A stretch of 29,728 nucleotides of DNA from positions 1 to 29,728 of the forward strand of contig CAZFVY010000093.1 in assembly GCA_964522665.1 (NCBI GenBank), written 5' to 3'. Positions 1 to 8,180 of the stretch are shown in pieces. A program made the translations under genes and the position numbers. This stretch comes from CAZFVY01 sp964522665 (GTDB lineage: Bacteria > Verrucomicrobiota > Verrucomicrobiia > Limisphaerales > CAZFVY01). Positions within the stretch are counted from its first letter, which is position 1. Every line of letters begins with the position of its first letter. The notes beneath the pieces were generated by a model. That model was not told the origin of the DNA. It made no database searches and saw only the letters and a list, made by a program, of their open reading frames with translations.

Positions 1-65
1 CTAGCTAATGTAGAACCACCGGAGATTCACAATTCCGGCCACGAACCTCAAACACAGCGAAAACA

Positions 66-599
66 ATGAAGACCGTAAAAACTCTCAGAGACCTCTTCCT
101 GGGCCAGCTGGCCGACATGTACGACGCCGAAACTCGGCTGACGCAAGCATTGCCCCGACTGGCCAAAGCGGCGACGAATGACGACCTGCGTTTGGCTTTC
201 ACCGACCATGTGGAGGAAACGAAGGCGCAGTTGACGAAGCTCGAGCGCGTGTTTCGCGCGTTTGGCGAAAAGGTGAAATTGGATTCCTGCGACGCAACGA
301 TCGGTCTCATTAAAGAGGCCGACCATCTATTGGCCGAAAATAAAGGGTCAACGACCCTTAATGCCGCGCTCATTTGCGCCGCGCAAAAAATTGAGCATTA
401 CGAAATCGCGACTTACGGCGTCCTGGAAGCCTGGGCCCGACGGCTTGGCAATTCCGAGGCGGCGGACCTGATCGCGGAAATCCTCGACGAAGAGAAGACG
501 GCCGACGAACGACTTAGTGAGCTGGCGATCGGCTCTTGCAACGACGAGGCCGATCAAGAGGCGCCGGACCCGGAACATGAAAACGCTCAAGCGGAATAG
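66..599 (+). CDS. YciE/DUF892 ferritin-like protein (paralogue 1)
   Basis: A 177-aa all-helical protein of the DUF892 (YciE/YciF) ferritin-like family, whose members are linked to general or osmotic stress; the biochemical role is poorly defined. The family pattern is visible as YDAE at residues 19-22, an acidic cluster near 50, QKIEHYE at 107-113 and a second acidic helix near 141-148 (DEEKTADE). These are the expected carboxylate and histidine ligands of a di-metal four-helix bundle. The C-terminal 20 residues are acidic and probably disordered. The ATG at 66 gives the usual family start (MKT...); no clear Shine-Dalgarno is seen. A perfect stem-loop follows the stop. A paralogue lies at 13424-13984. 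The family call is firm; metal binding is inferred. Confidence 0.92.
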   Translation: MKTVKTLRDLFLGQLADMYDAETRLTQALPRLAKAATNDDLRLAFTDHVEETKAQLTKLERVFRAFGEKVKLDSCDATIGLIKEADHLLAENKGSTTLNAALICAAQKIEHYEIATYGVLEAWARRLGNSEAADLIAEILDEEKTADERLSELAIGSCNDEADQEAPDPEHENAQAE

Positions 600-615
600 C
601 GGGGACGGGAACGGG

Positions 616-647
616 ACGCGGGCGTGAGCTTGCTTTCACGCCCGCGT
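616..647. terminator. Perfect 12-bp stem-loop between convergent genes
   Basis: Arms at 616-627 and 636-647 are perfectly complementary over 12 bp and enclose an 8-nt loop. The hairpin lies 16 bp after the DUF892 stop and 21 bp after the end of the convergent PQQ-dehydrogenase pseudogene, the position expected of a bidirectional terminator. There is no strong U-tract on either side, so termination is inferred from structure and position. Confidence 0.65.
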
Positions 648-668
648 AGCCGCCCGCCGGGCCTGGGC

Positions 669-2517
669 CTATTCGGGAAGCGAGAGAATCCAGGCTTCGA
701 CCGCGGCCACCGCGTCTTCGTCCACGGCGCCTTTTGCCAGCGGAGGCATTTTGATCTGATCGACGCTCCGCAAACGTTGGAAGAGTATCGAATGGGGAAG
801 ATCGCGCGGCGCCACAACCTGAGCGCCCGGGGTCTTCATTTTGAAGGCCACATCGCCGCGGACTACCCCCGCCAGTGGCACGGGCGCGTCGAATCGGGCG
901 TCCCATGCCGACGGCGCGCCACCCGGGCGGTGGCACGGAGCGCAATTGGCATCCAAATAGGACCGGACCCGGAGATCTAGGGGAGCGCTTTCCTGTGAGA
1001 CGGGCACGAGGCGATCACATTGCGCAATGGCGCGGTCTTCAAGTGGAGGATCGAACAGGCCAATATGATTCCAGGCGCGGAGTTGATTGTCGCGTACGCC
1101 GGATCGTTCGTACGCTACGCTCTGGTTGAGTTGTCGGGCGCTTACGCCCAGCACGAATCCCGCCGATCGCGTGTGACAACGAAGGCAATCCTCCCCGCTC
1201 GGGTAGTACCAGTTGTAAACTTTCTCCGACGGAAAAGTGAATCTGCCGGTGACTCCGCTTCCCAGCTTGCCACCTGCCACCGTCATCCCAAAGTTCAGCT
1301 CGTCACTGAATTCGACGAGGCAAGAAACGATCCGGGTCCAGGATTTGCCGTCCGCGCTGGCCGACGCCGTCATTTTATGGCCCTGCCGCTTTAAGCGCAG
1401 CCAGGCCGTGGCCGGGGGCTTCGCGGACCCTTGAATCGCGGTGGCGATCCGCGTCCGGACGATCTGGCTTGCTTCACGCTCGACGTTTCGATGCGCGGCG
1501 GTGAAGACCAACTCCCAGCCTGCCGGAGTCCGTTGCGGCGCCAACCCAGTTACCGACACTTTCCGCGCGGAGGATGACAGCGACTCGCGCGCCATCAGGC
1601 CGATCTCCGCTCCCGCCGCTTCCGGCAGAGTTATCTGCGCCATTAAATCGAAATCGCCGCGCCGCCGTTGCCACGCATAGGAGCGCTCGTCCGAGTCGCC
1701 GCGCTCTCCGGCCCCACCACCAAAAAGTGAGAATTCATTGCCGTTCCGCGTGACGATTCCGGATGGGAATGACCCGCCGATGTCGGCGCCCGCGAAGTCC
1801 CCGGGTGGCGCCAAGGGAATCGGAATCGTTTCAACGAGCGAGTTCGTCAACCGATCGGCGTCACTGTTGTCCTCCCGCCAGCGATAGGTTACCCCATACG
1901 CGCCGCCCGCCGCGTCCCGCGTCAGAAAACGGGTCTCCACCCGCCGGGAGGCGGTCGCGTCGGCGCTTGGGAGCTCAAAATTCTTGACGAACACCGTACC
2001 GTCGGTGAAGAGTCAGGCGCGAGAGGCGGTTGCGGCTTGGCCGCGCCGGAGAGGGACGCTCGGTAGGACTTCCGATCACGGCGCCGGGCGTCACCCATTT
2101 GTAGAAAACAAATAAATAGTGATTGGTCGGAAAGCCGGGATGGAAGGCCAAGCCTAGCAAACCCGAGTCGTCCCAGCCTTGGCATTGCCGACTTAGATCT
2201 GCGACTAGACGCATCTCGGTAGTCCGAATCGAGTTGGTAAAGGTCCAAATCCGGCCCTCGCGCTCCCAAACGCAAAGCACATTGGTCGTCCCCGGAACCG
2301 GGACAAGGCCGACCGCATTGGTGAAGAGCAAGCCGGGGAAGGCTATAACTGGTGTCCACCCGGGCGATGGTCCGGACGACGGCAGGCGGTGATCCAGGAA
2401 AGGACCCACCGTCGCCCGGTGATCCAATCCGAATGGCTGAGCGCGCGCGGGGATGGGCAGAAAGGCGCACAGCGTGAGAATTCCGACGAGAAACCGATCG
2501 ACTCGAAGCGCCGCCAT
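669..2517 (-). pseudogene. PQQ-dependent sugar dehydrogenase / c-type cytochrome fusion, internally deleted and frameshifted
   Basis: Two reading frames join at about 1985-2015 to give the two ends of one large secreted protein. The 5' part starts at ATG 2517 with a signal peptide (MAALRV...PARA). It then has the first blades of a glucose/sorbosone dehydrogenase-type propeller (GLLGLAFHPGF) and stops at 1975 just after NRLSR. The 3' part, in the next frame, resumes at DGTVFVKNFEL, a motif that follows the propeller in intact fusions. It continues through a DUF1349-like beta-sandwich and two haem motifs, CLRCH and CAPCH, to a stop at 669. Most of the propeller is therefore missing and the frame is shifted, so no functional enzyme can be made. 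Intact relatives are large secreted PQQ/haem oxidoreductases common in Verrucomicrobiota and Planctomycetota. An assembly error is the main alternative. Confidence 0.8.
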
Positions 2518-2652
2518 AAGCCATCGGTGAACGTAAGAACGGTACTCCGGCCTCCAGGCGCGCGGACTCTCTGGGTTTGCGGGCCTCAACTGGGCGCCGC
2601 GTGGCGGGCAGTCCGAATCGTCACGGCGGCTGGCTTGAGACTAGCAGACCGG

Positions 2653-2684
2653 ACCACCCGCGACACGTTCTGGCCGCGGGTGGT
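2653..2684 (-). terminator. 10-bp perfect hairpin downstream of csbD
   Basis: Arms at 2653-2662 and 2675-2684 pair perfectly over 10 bp around a 12-nt loop. The hairpin sits 19 bp beyond the csbD stop on the minus strand and upstream of the pseudogene. No U-run follows, so it is a candidate terminator or 3'-stabilising structure only. Confidence 0.5.
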
Positions 2685-2703
2685 CGCGCATACCTGCGGC
2701 CGG

Positions 2704-2898
2704 TTAGAGTTTCTCCGCCGCTTGGATGATTCGCTCAATCGCTTCCCGCGTCTCACCGGTCCGCCGCTGGATTCGGCCGATCAACTCTTCTTCCTGGCCT
2801 TCCGTGTAGGCCAGATCATCGTCGGTCAATTTTCCGAACTTCTGCTTAAGCTTGCCCTTGGCGATGTTCCAGTTGCCTTTGATTTGGAGTGTATTCAT
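2704..2898 (-). CDS. csbD: CsbD family stress-response protein
   Basis: A 64-aa protein of the CsbD family, small soluble proteins induced by general stress in Bacillus and widespread in bacteria; the molecular role is unknown. The family pattern is clear: an N-terminal IKGNWNIAKGKLKQKFGKLTDD-type segment (roughly residues 6-28), then an acidic 'EGQEEELIGRIQ' helix and a C-terminal amphipathic helix. Length matches the family norm of about 60-70 aa. It is a single gene followed by a perfect hairpin, so it is probably monocistronic. It lies among other stress-type genes (YciE-like, YqjD/E). Recognition is based on the sequence pattern and is secure. Confidence 0.93.
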   Translation of the reverse strand: MNTLQIKGNWNIAKGKLKQKFGKLTDDDLAYTEGQEEELIGRIQRRTGETREAIERIIQAAEKL

Positions 2899-3117
2899 AG
2901 GTATGACTTGTTTCTCGTGGGCGCCGCGTGAATGTTGGTGGCGGGCGGCGCTTCGTCTATAATTAAGCAGATTGAATGCCAGTAGAGGCGATCCATGGTT
3001 CTAGGTCAGACTCATGTGCCTTCCCAGCCAGGTTGCAATGAGGGCGCTTGCGGCATGCGGGTCCCAAATTCGGTCTCGCTTTGGAAGCAAATCGGCGAAC
3101 GGGCAGCCAGCGATTAT

Positions 3118-4008
3118 TTACTCCGGTGGGAGTTTGATGCTCGGACTCCATTTCAACCACTTTTCCTCGACGCGATCATTCAATTGAAACGTCGCGCCGC
3201 TCACCGCGGGCGGCGCCAGATTCGTCGGGCTGGCGAACGCGACGCCACCCATGACTAAAGATTTTAGGGACGTGGTCTTCAGTTTTACGCCCAGGAAACC
3301 CAGATCAAGATTGAACCCTCCGGCATTCCAAAACTTCGAATCCGCCCGTACGAGCGTCACGTAACGCGGCTCGATGAGGAGGTGTATCGTCACCGACGAG
3401 GCATCCGAGCTAAGCGCGACGTTCTGAACCGCGCCCACTTCCAGTTCGCGGTAGAAAACCGGGGAACCAGCGCTGATTGAGCCGAGTTTAGACGCCGTCA
3501 ACGCAATTTCCAAACCTCCATTCGGCGGCTCAGCGGTCGGAATTCGCTCCAAGCCAACGAATGTTTTCGCGGGCCGTCCCTTGCCCGGCCGCACTTGAAT
3601 GTAAGAACCGGCGACGATCGTTTCGAGCCCGCGCAACCAGCCGGCGCCGGCCTCCGGGCGAACCACCCAGAAGAGGGATCCCTCCCTCGCCAGGGTGGCG
3701 GATGATCGATCCAGCCGCGCTTCGACGACGATGTGCCGAGTATCCTTCGTTAATCCAACTGACCGCACATCCCCGACCCGAACTCCGCGGTAGCGGATGG
3801 GCGTGTGATTCGCCTGCAGCCCCATTCCCTCGTCGAATTGAATGGTGATGGCTGGCCCAGACTGCTGTAGATGCTTCAACACCATTTGGCCGGCAATTGC
3901 CGCGGCGGCCAATGGAACCACCCAGATCGTCGAGAGCCATTTCGATTTGTGAACCGTGGCCGCGGGCGTCTCCCGGCGTGCTGGCGTGGCGGGCGGATGA
4001 TGATTCAT
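3118..4008 (-). CDS. pqiB: PqiB-like MCE-domain protein (short, two MCE domains)
   Basis: A 296-aa PqiB/YebT-type MCE protein, a family that forms lipid-conducting periplasmic assemblies anchored in the inner membrane. Residues about 24-45 form the single N-terminal membrane anchor (WLSTIWVVPLAAAAIAG). Two MCE repeats follow, near 50-145 (PIRYRGVRVGDV) and 155-250 (SPVFYRELEVGAV). E. coli PqiB has three MCE domains and about 546 aa, so this is a shortened version. The ATG at 4008 is chosen because it shares one base with the pqiA stop (TGATG), indicating translational coupling; the frame is open further upstream but only as a shadow of pqiA. No PqiC-like lipoprotein gene follows. Confidence 0.88.
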   Translation of the reverse strand: MNHHPPATPARRETPAATVHKSKWLSTIWVVPLAAAAIAGQMVLKHLQQSGPAITIQFDEGMGLQANHTPIRYRGVRVGDVRSVGLTKDTRHIVVEARLDRSSATLAREGSLFWVVRPEAGAGWLRGLETIVAGSYIQVRPGKGRPAKTFVGLERIPTAEPPNGGLEIALTASKLGSISAGSPVFYRELEVGAVQNVALSSDASSVTIHLLIEPRYVTLVRADSKFWNAGGFNLDLGFLGVKLKTTSLKSLVMGGVAFASPTNLAPPAVSGATFQLNDRVEEKWLKWSPSIKLPPE

Positions 4009-4604
4009 CAGGCCTCTTCCCAAATCAGCCGCGCGTCGAAGCTCGACGAGGCCAGCAAAGTGAATACCACCACCGCCGCGAACGCGGCCACGCCCGGACC
4101 GGGCGTGACGGTGGCGAGTTGCTGCAGTTTTACCAATGAAACCATGACCGCCAACAAGAACACATCGAGCATGGCCCAAGGTCCCAGCCGCGAAATCCAG
4201 CGGTGAATCCATGCCCTCTGCCGCTGCCATTTTGGCCCCCAACGAATCACAAGGAAAAGCAAGCCCAGCAGTTTTAGCAAAGGCACTAGAATGCTCGCGC
4301 AGAACACCACGGCCGCCACAAACCACATTCCGTCGCGGTAAAGCGTGACCACTCCACTCCAAACGGTGTTTTCGGAAAACCGGGCCAGATATTCCATCCG
4401 CAAGACTGGATACAGATTCGCCGGCACGTAAAAACAAAGCGCCGCCAGGGCAAAGGCGGCGGTTCGCGCGCGGCTGTTCGGGTTGTATTTTTGGATGAGC
4501 TCGCCGCAACGCGCGCATTCCGCGATTTCGCCGGGCGCAATTCGATCAAGTCTATTAATCAACCCGCAGGCATCGCAGGCGATCAATCCCTCGGTATCTT
4601 TCAT
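4008..4604 (-). CDS. pqiA: PqiA family inner-membrane protein
   Basis: A 198-aa paraquat-inducible protein A family protein, the integral-membrane partner of PqiB. Two CxxC pairs, C10/C13 and C30/C33, form the N-terminal zinc-ribbon-like element. About four membrane helices follow, near residues 48-67, 93-120, 144-160 and 171-187, with the family hallmark YPVL near 65-68. It carries one PqiA domain, whereas E. coli PqiA has two tandem copies, so it is a half-length version in keeping with the short PqiB. It is coupled to pqiB by a one-base overlap. The expected role is in lipid trafficking or envelope integrity. Confidence 0.9.
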   Translation of the reverse strand: MKDTEGLIACDACGLINRLDRIAPGEIAECARCGELIQKYNPNSRARTAAFALAALCFYVPANLYPVLRMEYLARFSENTVWSGVVTLYRDGMWFVAAVVFCASILVPLLKLLGLLFLVIRWGPKWQRQRAWIHRWISRLGPWAMLDVFLLAVMVSLVKLQQLATVTPGPGVAAFAAVVVFTLLASSSFDARLIWEEA

Positions 4605-4648
4605 GCGCGCGAAGTTCCGGTGGTCAGCTCGGCGTCATCATTCCCGGC

Positions 4649-4984
4649 CTAGAATTCATTTTCCCGAGGCGTGGCGGAGCGGTCGTGTGGGAGCAGGTCG
4701 CGGCCCTTCTGAAAGAGTAGGTAGAGCGAACCCGCCAGCCGAGTGACGTTCATCACGGTCGCCAACCAGGACCGCGACCTACCGTCGATCGCTCGATTGC
4801 TCCGCCTGGAGGACGCTCCGATCAGCAGCGCGACGGCGGCGGAGGCCAGAGCGCCTGCGCCGAGGGTTCGCCGAGCCGCGTGAGAAACGCCGTCCGACAG
4901 AACGCGGCACTCCCGGATGAGAATCGCGCGGTTGACGTCACTTTCCGCGACGAGCAGTTCTTTGTGCGGGTTCGATGATTTCAT
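4649..4984 (-). CDS. Small membrane-associated protein, YqjK position
   Basis: A 111-aa protein with no firm family match by eye. It starts at ATG 4984 with a 4-nt overlap (ATGA) on the stop of the YqjE-like gene, so it is translationally coupled to it. One hydrophobic segment spans about residues 41-57 and a second weaker one about 74-91; the rest is charged and rich in Arg. Its place as third gene after yqjD and yqjE matches YqjK in enterobacteria, but sequence similarity to YqjK is not evident, so this is assigned by position only. It is probably a membrane-associated component of the same stress module. Confidence 0.7.
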   Translation of the reverse strand: MKSSNPHKELLVAESDVNRAILIRECRVLSDGVSHAARRTLGAGALASAAVALLIGASSRRSNRAIDGRSRSWLATVMNVTRLAGSLYLLFQKGRDLLPHDRSATPRENEF

Positions 4985-5364
4985 GAGAGTAATGATTCGA
5001 GGCTGGCGCGGTCCTTCCTCAATTGATCGATGGTCGCGCTAAGAGTGACCCAATTCCGCCGCAAATGGAGCAGCCGCCGATGCAAAAGCAATGCGACGGT
5101 CGCGTTTACAAGCGTCAGGATCAACAGCGCCGCGAGCCGCCAGGTCTCCCAGAACAACACGACGACCGCCGCGCTCAAGGTGAGCCAGGCCAGCAGGCCG
5201 AAGGCGGACACGCCGAGGCAAAGCCAGAGCGCCCGAATCAAGCGCGCGCGTTCTTCCTGAAGCTCAAGCAGCAGCAGGTCGAGGCGATTCTCGCCGACGG
5301 CCAAAAGCCGGCGAGCGACCCGCTTCGAACCGCGGGCCGGAGACTGACTGGCGGTCCCGGCCAT
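4981..5364 (-). CDS. yqjE: YqjE / phage-holin-superfamily membrane protein
   Basis: A 127-aa protein of the YqjE (putative Actinobacterial Holin-X / phage holin III) family. It has an N-terminal amphipathic helix (residues about 15-42, ENRLDLLLLELQEERARL), two membrane spans at about 45-71 and 76-95 in a hairpin, and a charged C-terminal helix. It starts 7 nt after the yqjD stop and its own stop overlaps the next gene by 4 nt, so the three genes form one operon. In E. coli the yqjD-yqjE-yqjK set is a stationary-phase/stress operon whose products sit in the inner membrane. No lytic gene is nearby, so a true phage holin is unlikely. Confidence 0.85.
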   Translation of the reverse strand: MAGTASQSPARGSKRVARRLLAVGENRLDLLLLELQEERARLIRALWLCLGVSAFGLLAWLTLSAAVVVLFWETWRLAALLILTLVNATVALLLHRRLLHLRRNWVTLSATIDQLRKDRASLESLLS

Positions 5365-5371
5365 GACCGAG

Positions 5372-5662
5372 CTAGTCGCGGCGACGCAAGAGGAAGCCGA
5401 TCAGCGCGCCGACTCCAAACGCCACGCCAATCGCCGGGTAAGGATTTTCGCGAATGACGCGGTCAGCCGCCTTGGCGCCCTCAATCGCTTTAGTCTGCGC
5501 GTTGACGCAAGCTTCCTTGGCCGCCGCCAGGGCAGAGGAAAGGCGGTTGCGCGCCGCGATGACGTTTTCTTCCGCCGCATTGGCCGTGGCGGCCAAAAGA
5601 TTTCCGGTGTCGTCCATGACGTCGTTGAGTGATTCCTGAGTTCGGTCCTTATTTGTATTCAT
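5372..5662 (-). CDS. yqjD: YqjD/ElaB (DUF883) membrane-anchored ribosome-binding type protein
   Basis: A 96-aa DUF883 protein. It has a long polar helix, then the C-terminal signature ENPYPAIGVAFGVGALIGF and a terminal LLRRRD: a single C-terminal membrane anchor typical of YqjD/ElaB/YgaM. In E. coli these tail-anchored proteins bind ribosomes in stationary phase. The ATG at 5662 is preferred to an upstream one because a GGAG element lies about 11 nt before it and the family begins with a short polar N-terminus. It is the first gene of the yqjD-yqjE-yqjK-like operon, transcribed divergently from opgG. Confidence 0.88.
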   Translation of the reverse strand: MNTNKDRTQESLNDVMDDTGNLLAATANAAEENVIAARNRLSSALAAAKEACVNAQTKAIEGAKAADRVIRENPYPAIGVAFGVGALIGFLLRRRD

Positions 5663-6674
5663 AGCTTTATTCTCCGTTATCTTTTGAGTTACTCGTGGCA
5701 ATGGCAACTGGCCCAAACGTGACGCGGCCGCGATCTCTCATCACGCTCAGTTCGACGCCCACCGGGCGACCGCAGAGACCATAAGTTCTGACGAGTAAGA
5801 CTCTTATTCTCACGACCGTTGATCCGCAGCAACCATACCAGCTAGCAAAGTATCTCCGCCAGTGGGGTAAAGACGGGGGGTAGCCAATCTAGAAACCTGC
5901 GGCGCGAGCGTCCAGTCGTCGCCGCGCCTCGGTCTCTCCGGCGCCGGCCGAGCCGGGACATGGGTGCAGATTCGCGCTCGAGTTCAAGTGGTAGCCGGTA
6001 ACTGCGGACCAGCGCCCAGAATAAGTGTCTTCTCGCGACTGGCGGATCGAAAGAGCCAGCGGCGCGTCCAAATAACTGCTCCCGCCGCAAATTGCGAGAC
6101 ACCCGTTCCAATCGTCGTCAAATGCAGCGCTCGGCGCGATCCTCGCGCCTCGCTCCGCGGGCGAGCTCGCGCGTATCTTGAATTGGCACGAATCACGCTT
6201 GCTAAGCAACGGTCGGTAGCTCTCAAAAGGCACTTTGTGGATAACAAGACGCCCATAACCCAATCAGGTCTCCGACGGCTTTCCGTGCCGATTACCAACT
6301 GGCGCGTGGCTGACGCGATACATATCGAGCTCCGAGATTCGAACGGCGTTCACCGACGCGCGAGCGAGGACAACGGGGCACGCTCACCTATTCGCCGGGT
6401 TTTCCGCGGTGGTAATGCGGCGCCGCGGGGAGCCGACTTCCGGCGCCAGTGTGTAAGCCAGTGTATTGTGTTCCGCCGAGACGCCGATTTGCGGCCCCTC
6501 CGGTTAGCGCGGGCATAAACAAGTGACGGTGATCTCCGACCGGTTACGTCAGTCTTGCCCAGTTCTGGTTGGCCCGGCTCGGGCCACCCCGGCCGACTTG
6601 GAGTCCGCCGTCGTCAAACGAGCGGTGGCCGGCCCTCGGCCCCGTTGGGTGACTGGTGAAAGCAATCGTTAAGC
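5663..6674. other. 1-kb divergent intergenic region, no convincing gene
   Basis: About 1 kb between the divergent yqjD and opgG starts. All frames give Arg/Ser/Pro-rich conceptual peptides without motif or hydrophobic pattern, on both strands, so no gene is called. Visible items are a GC-rich hairpin at 6133-6149 (7-bp arms, 3-nt loop) and, on the plus strand, a sigma-54-like -24 box (TTGGCACG at 6183-6190) with GC correctly spaced at 6197-6198. Both could occur by chance. The region must hold the promoters of yqjD and opgG; a structured RNA or decayed gene cannot be excluded. Confidence 0.6.
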
Positions 6675-8180
6675 ATGAACAGAATCGGGCGGAATTTGCC
6701 GCGACTTCTATTCCTGGCCGCGGCGGTGACCCAGGGAGCCGACCGGCAAGGCGCGATGTCATTCGAGCAGGTTCGCGCGGTCGCGCGTGAACTGTCCACT
6801 CGCCCTTTTGACCCGCCGACCAACGCCCTGCCCGCGGCGCTCACCAATCTCAGCTATACCGAGTTTCAAAAGATCACGTTCAAGCCGGACAAAGCCCTCT
6901 GGAGACCGTTGCGTCTGCCGTTTGAAGTCGAGTTCTTTCATCCGGGTTATGTTCACCAGAACACCGTCACGATTCATGAGTTCGACGAGCGCCATGTCCG
7001 CGTCGTCCCGTTCGATTCTGAGCTTTTCAACTATGGCGGCGGACAACGGGAGCTGCCGGGCGACCTGGGCTTCGCCGGGTTCCGTATCACGTATCCCGCC
7101 GCGCGCTTCGGCGAAGTCGCGGTCTTTGTGGGAGCAAGTTATTTTCGGATGATCGGCCAGGGCCAGACCTACGGAACCTCCGCTCGGGGGCTCGCCCTCG
7201 ACACCGTCAAGGGCCAAGGCGAGGAATTTCCTGCATTTAGGGAGTTCTGGCTTCGCCGGCCGGCCGCGCACGACAAAGAGGTGACCGTCTGCGCTCTACT
7301 GGACGGCCCCAGCGTCACCGGCGCTTATCGCTTCATCATCCGCCCCGGCGCGGAGACGACGACCGACGTGAAGGTTGCCCTTTTTCCACGCCGGGAAACG
7401 GCGGAATTTGGCGTTGCCCCGTTAACCAGCATGTTCCTCCACGATGATAACGGACGCGCCATCTTCTCGGATTACCGACCGGAGGTTCATGATGCCGACG
7501 GCCTCTTGATGCGCACCGGGCGGGGCGAGTGGGTTTGGCGGCCGCTCGAAAAGGGAAAAATGCTGCGCGTCAACGCGTTTCAGGATCGGAACCCCCGCGG
7601 ATTCGGCCTGCTACAGCGAAATCGCAATTTCGAGCGCTACCAGGACGTAGTGGCTCATTTCGAGCGCCGGCCCAGCGTTTGGATCGAACCGATGGGCGAC
7701 TGGGGCGAAGGCGCCGTGGAACTGATTCAACTGCCTTCGGATCGGGAATTCGCCGATAATGTCGTCGCTTTCTGGAAGCCCGCGGCGCCACCAAAACCGG
7801 GATCGACGCTGGAACTGGAGTACAACATGCGTTGGATGTTGCGGAATCCCGGGCCGGACGATCTCGGCCGCGCGCGCGCCACCCGGGTGGGACGGGTGGT
7901 CGTCGAGCCGCCGGTTGACCCGCCTCAACTGCGGCTGGTCATTGATTTCGAGGGAGCGGCGCTGGCGAAACTGCCGGCGGACGCGGGTGTCACCGCTCGA
8001 ATCGAGGGAGGGGCGGAGACTCCGCCGGCTCTGGAAAGTCTCTTCAAGAACCCGCATAACCAAACCTGGCGACTGGTGATCCAGGCGCCCGAGCCCAACC
8101 ATGCCGTTGACTTCCGCGCCTGGCTGACGCTCGCGGGGAGGCCGATTACCGAAACGTGGTCGTTCACCTGGCAGCCATGA
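6675..8180 (+). CDS. opgG: OpgG/OpgD-type periplasmic glucan biosynthesis protein
   Basis: A 501-aa MdoG/OpgG family protein, which in proteobacteria acts in the periplasm on the beta-glucan backbone of osmoregulated periplasmic glucans. An N-terminal secretion signal (about residues 1-22, RLLFLAAAVTQGA) precedes a large domain with family motifs: FEQVRAVA near 30, RPLRLPFEVEFFHPG near 76-90, YGTSARGLALDT near 167-178 and FQDRNPRGFGLLQR near 302-315. A C-terminal Ig-like domain starts at roughly residue 400. It begins a three-gene plus-strand operon; its stop overlaps the next ATG by 4 nt (ATGA). OpgH lies two genes on, which supports the assignment. OpgD versus OpgG cannot be separated by eye. 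Confidence 0.93.
   Translation: MNRIGRNLPRLLFLAAAVTQGADRQGAMSFEQVRAVARELSTRPFDPPTNALPAALTNLSYTEFQKITFKPDKALWRPLRLPFEVEFFHPGYVHQNTVTIHEFDERHVRVVPFDSELFNYGGGQRELPGDLGFAGFRITYPAARFGEVAVFVGASYFRMIGQGQTYGTSARGLALDTVKGQGEEFPAFREFWLRRPAAHDKEVTVCALLDGPSVTGAYRFIIRPGAETTTDVKVALFPRRETAEFGVAPLTSMFLHDDNGRAIFSDYRPEVHDADGLLMRTGRGEWVWRPLEKGKMLRVNAFQDRNPRGFGLLQRNRNFERYQDVVAHFERRPSVWIEPMGDWGEGAVELIQLPSDREFADNVVAFWKPAAPPKPGSTLELEYNMRWMLRNPGPDDLGRARATRVGRVVVEPPVDPPQLRLVIDFEGAALAKLPADAGVTARIEGGAETPPALESLFKNPHNQTWRLVIQAPEPNHAVDFRAWLTLAGRPITETWSFTWQP

Noticed and set aside
2935..2963. Plus-strand TTGGTG, 17-nt spacer and a perfect TATAAT
   Set aside because: It would read antisense into pqiB with no plausible plus-strand gene downstream, and the -35 is poor; it probably reflects a local AT-rich patch upstream of csbD.
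4981..5364. Holin-like protein as sign of a prophage
   Set aside because: It sits in a yqjD-yqjE operon and no phage genes are present.
6330..6350. GATTCGAAC, resembling the complement of a tRNA T-loop
   Set aside because: The flanking 5-nt segments do not pair and no tRNA body is present on the minus strand.
5964..6518. 184-codon plus-strand frame in the yqjD-opgG gap
   Set aside because: Arg/Ala-rich without structure or motif; overlapping minus-strand frames are equally long, which is typical of non-coding GC-rich DNA.
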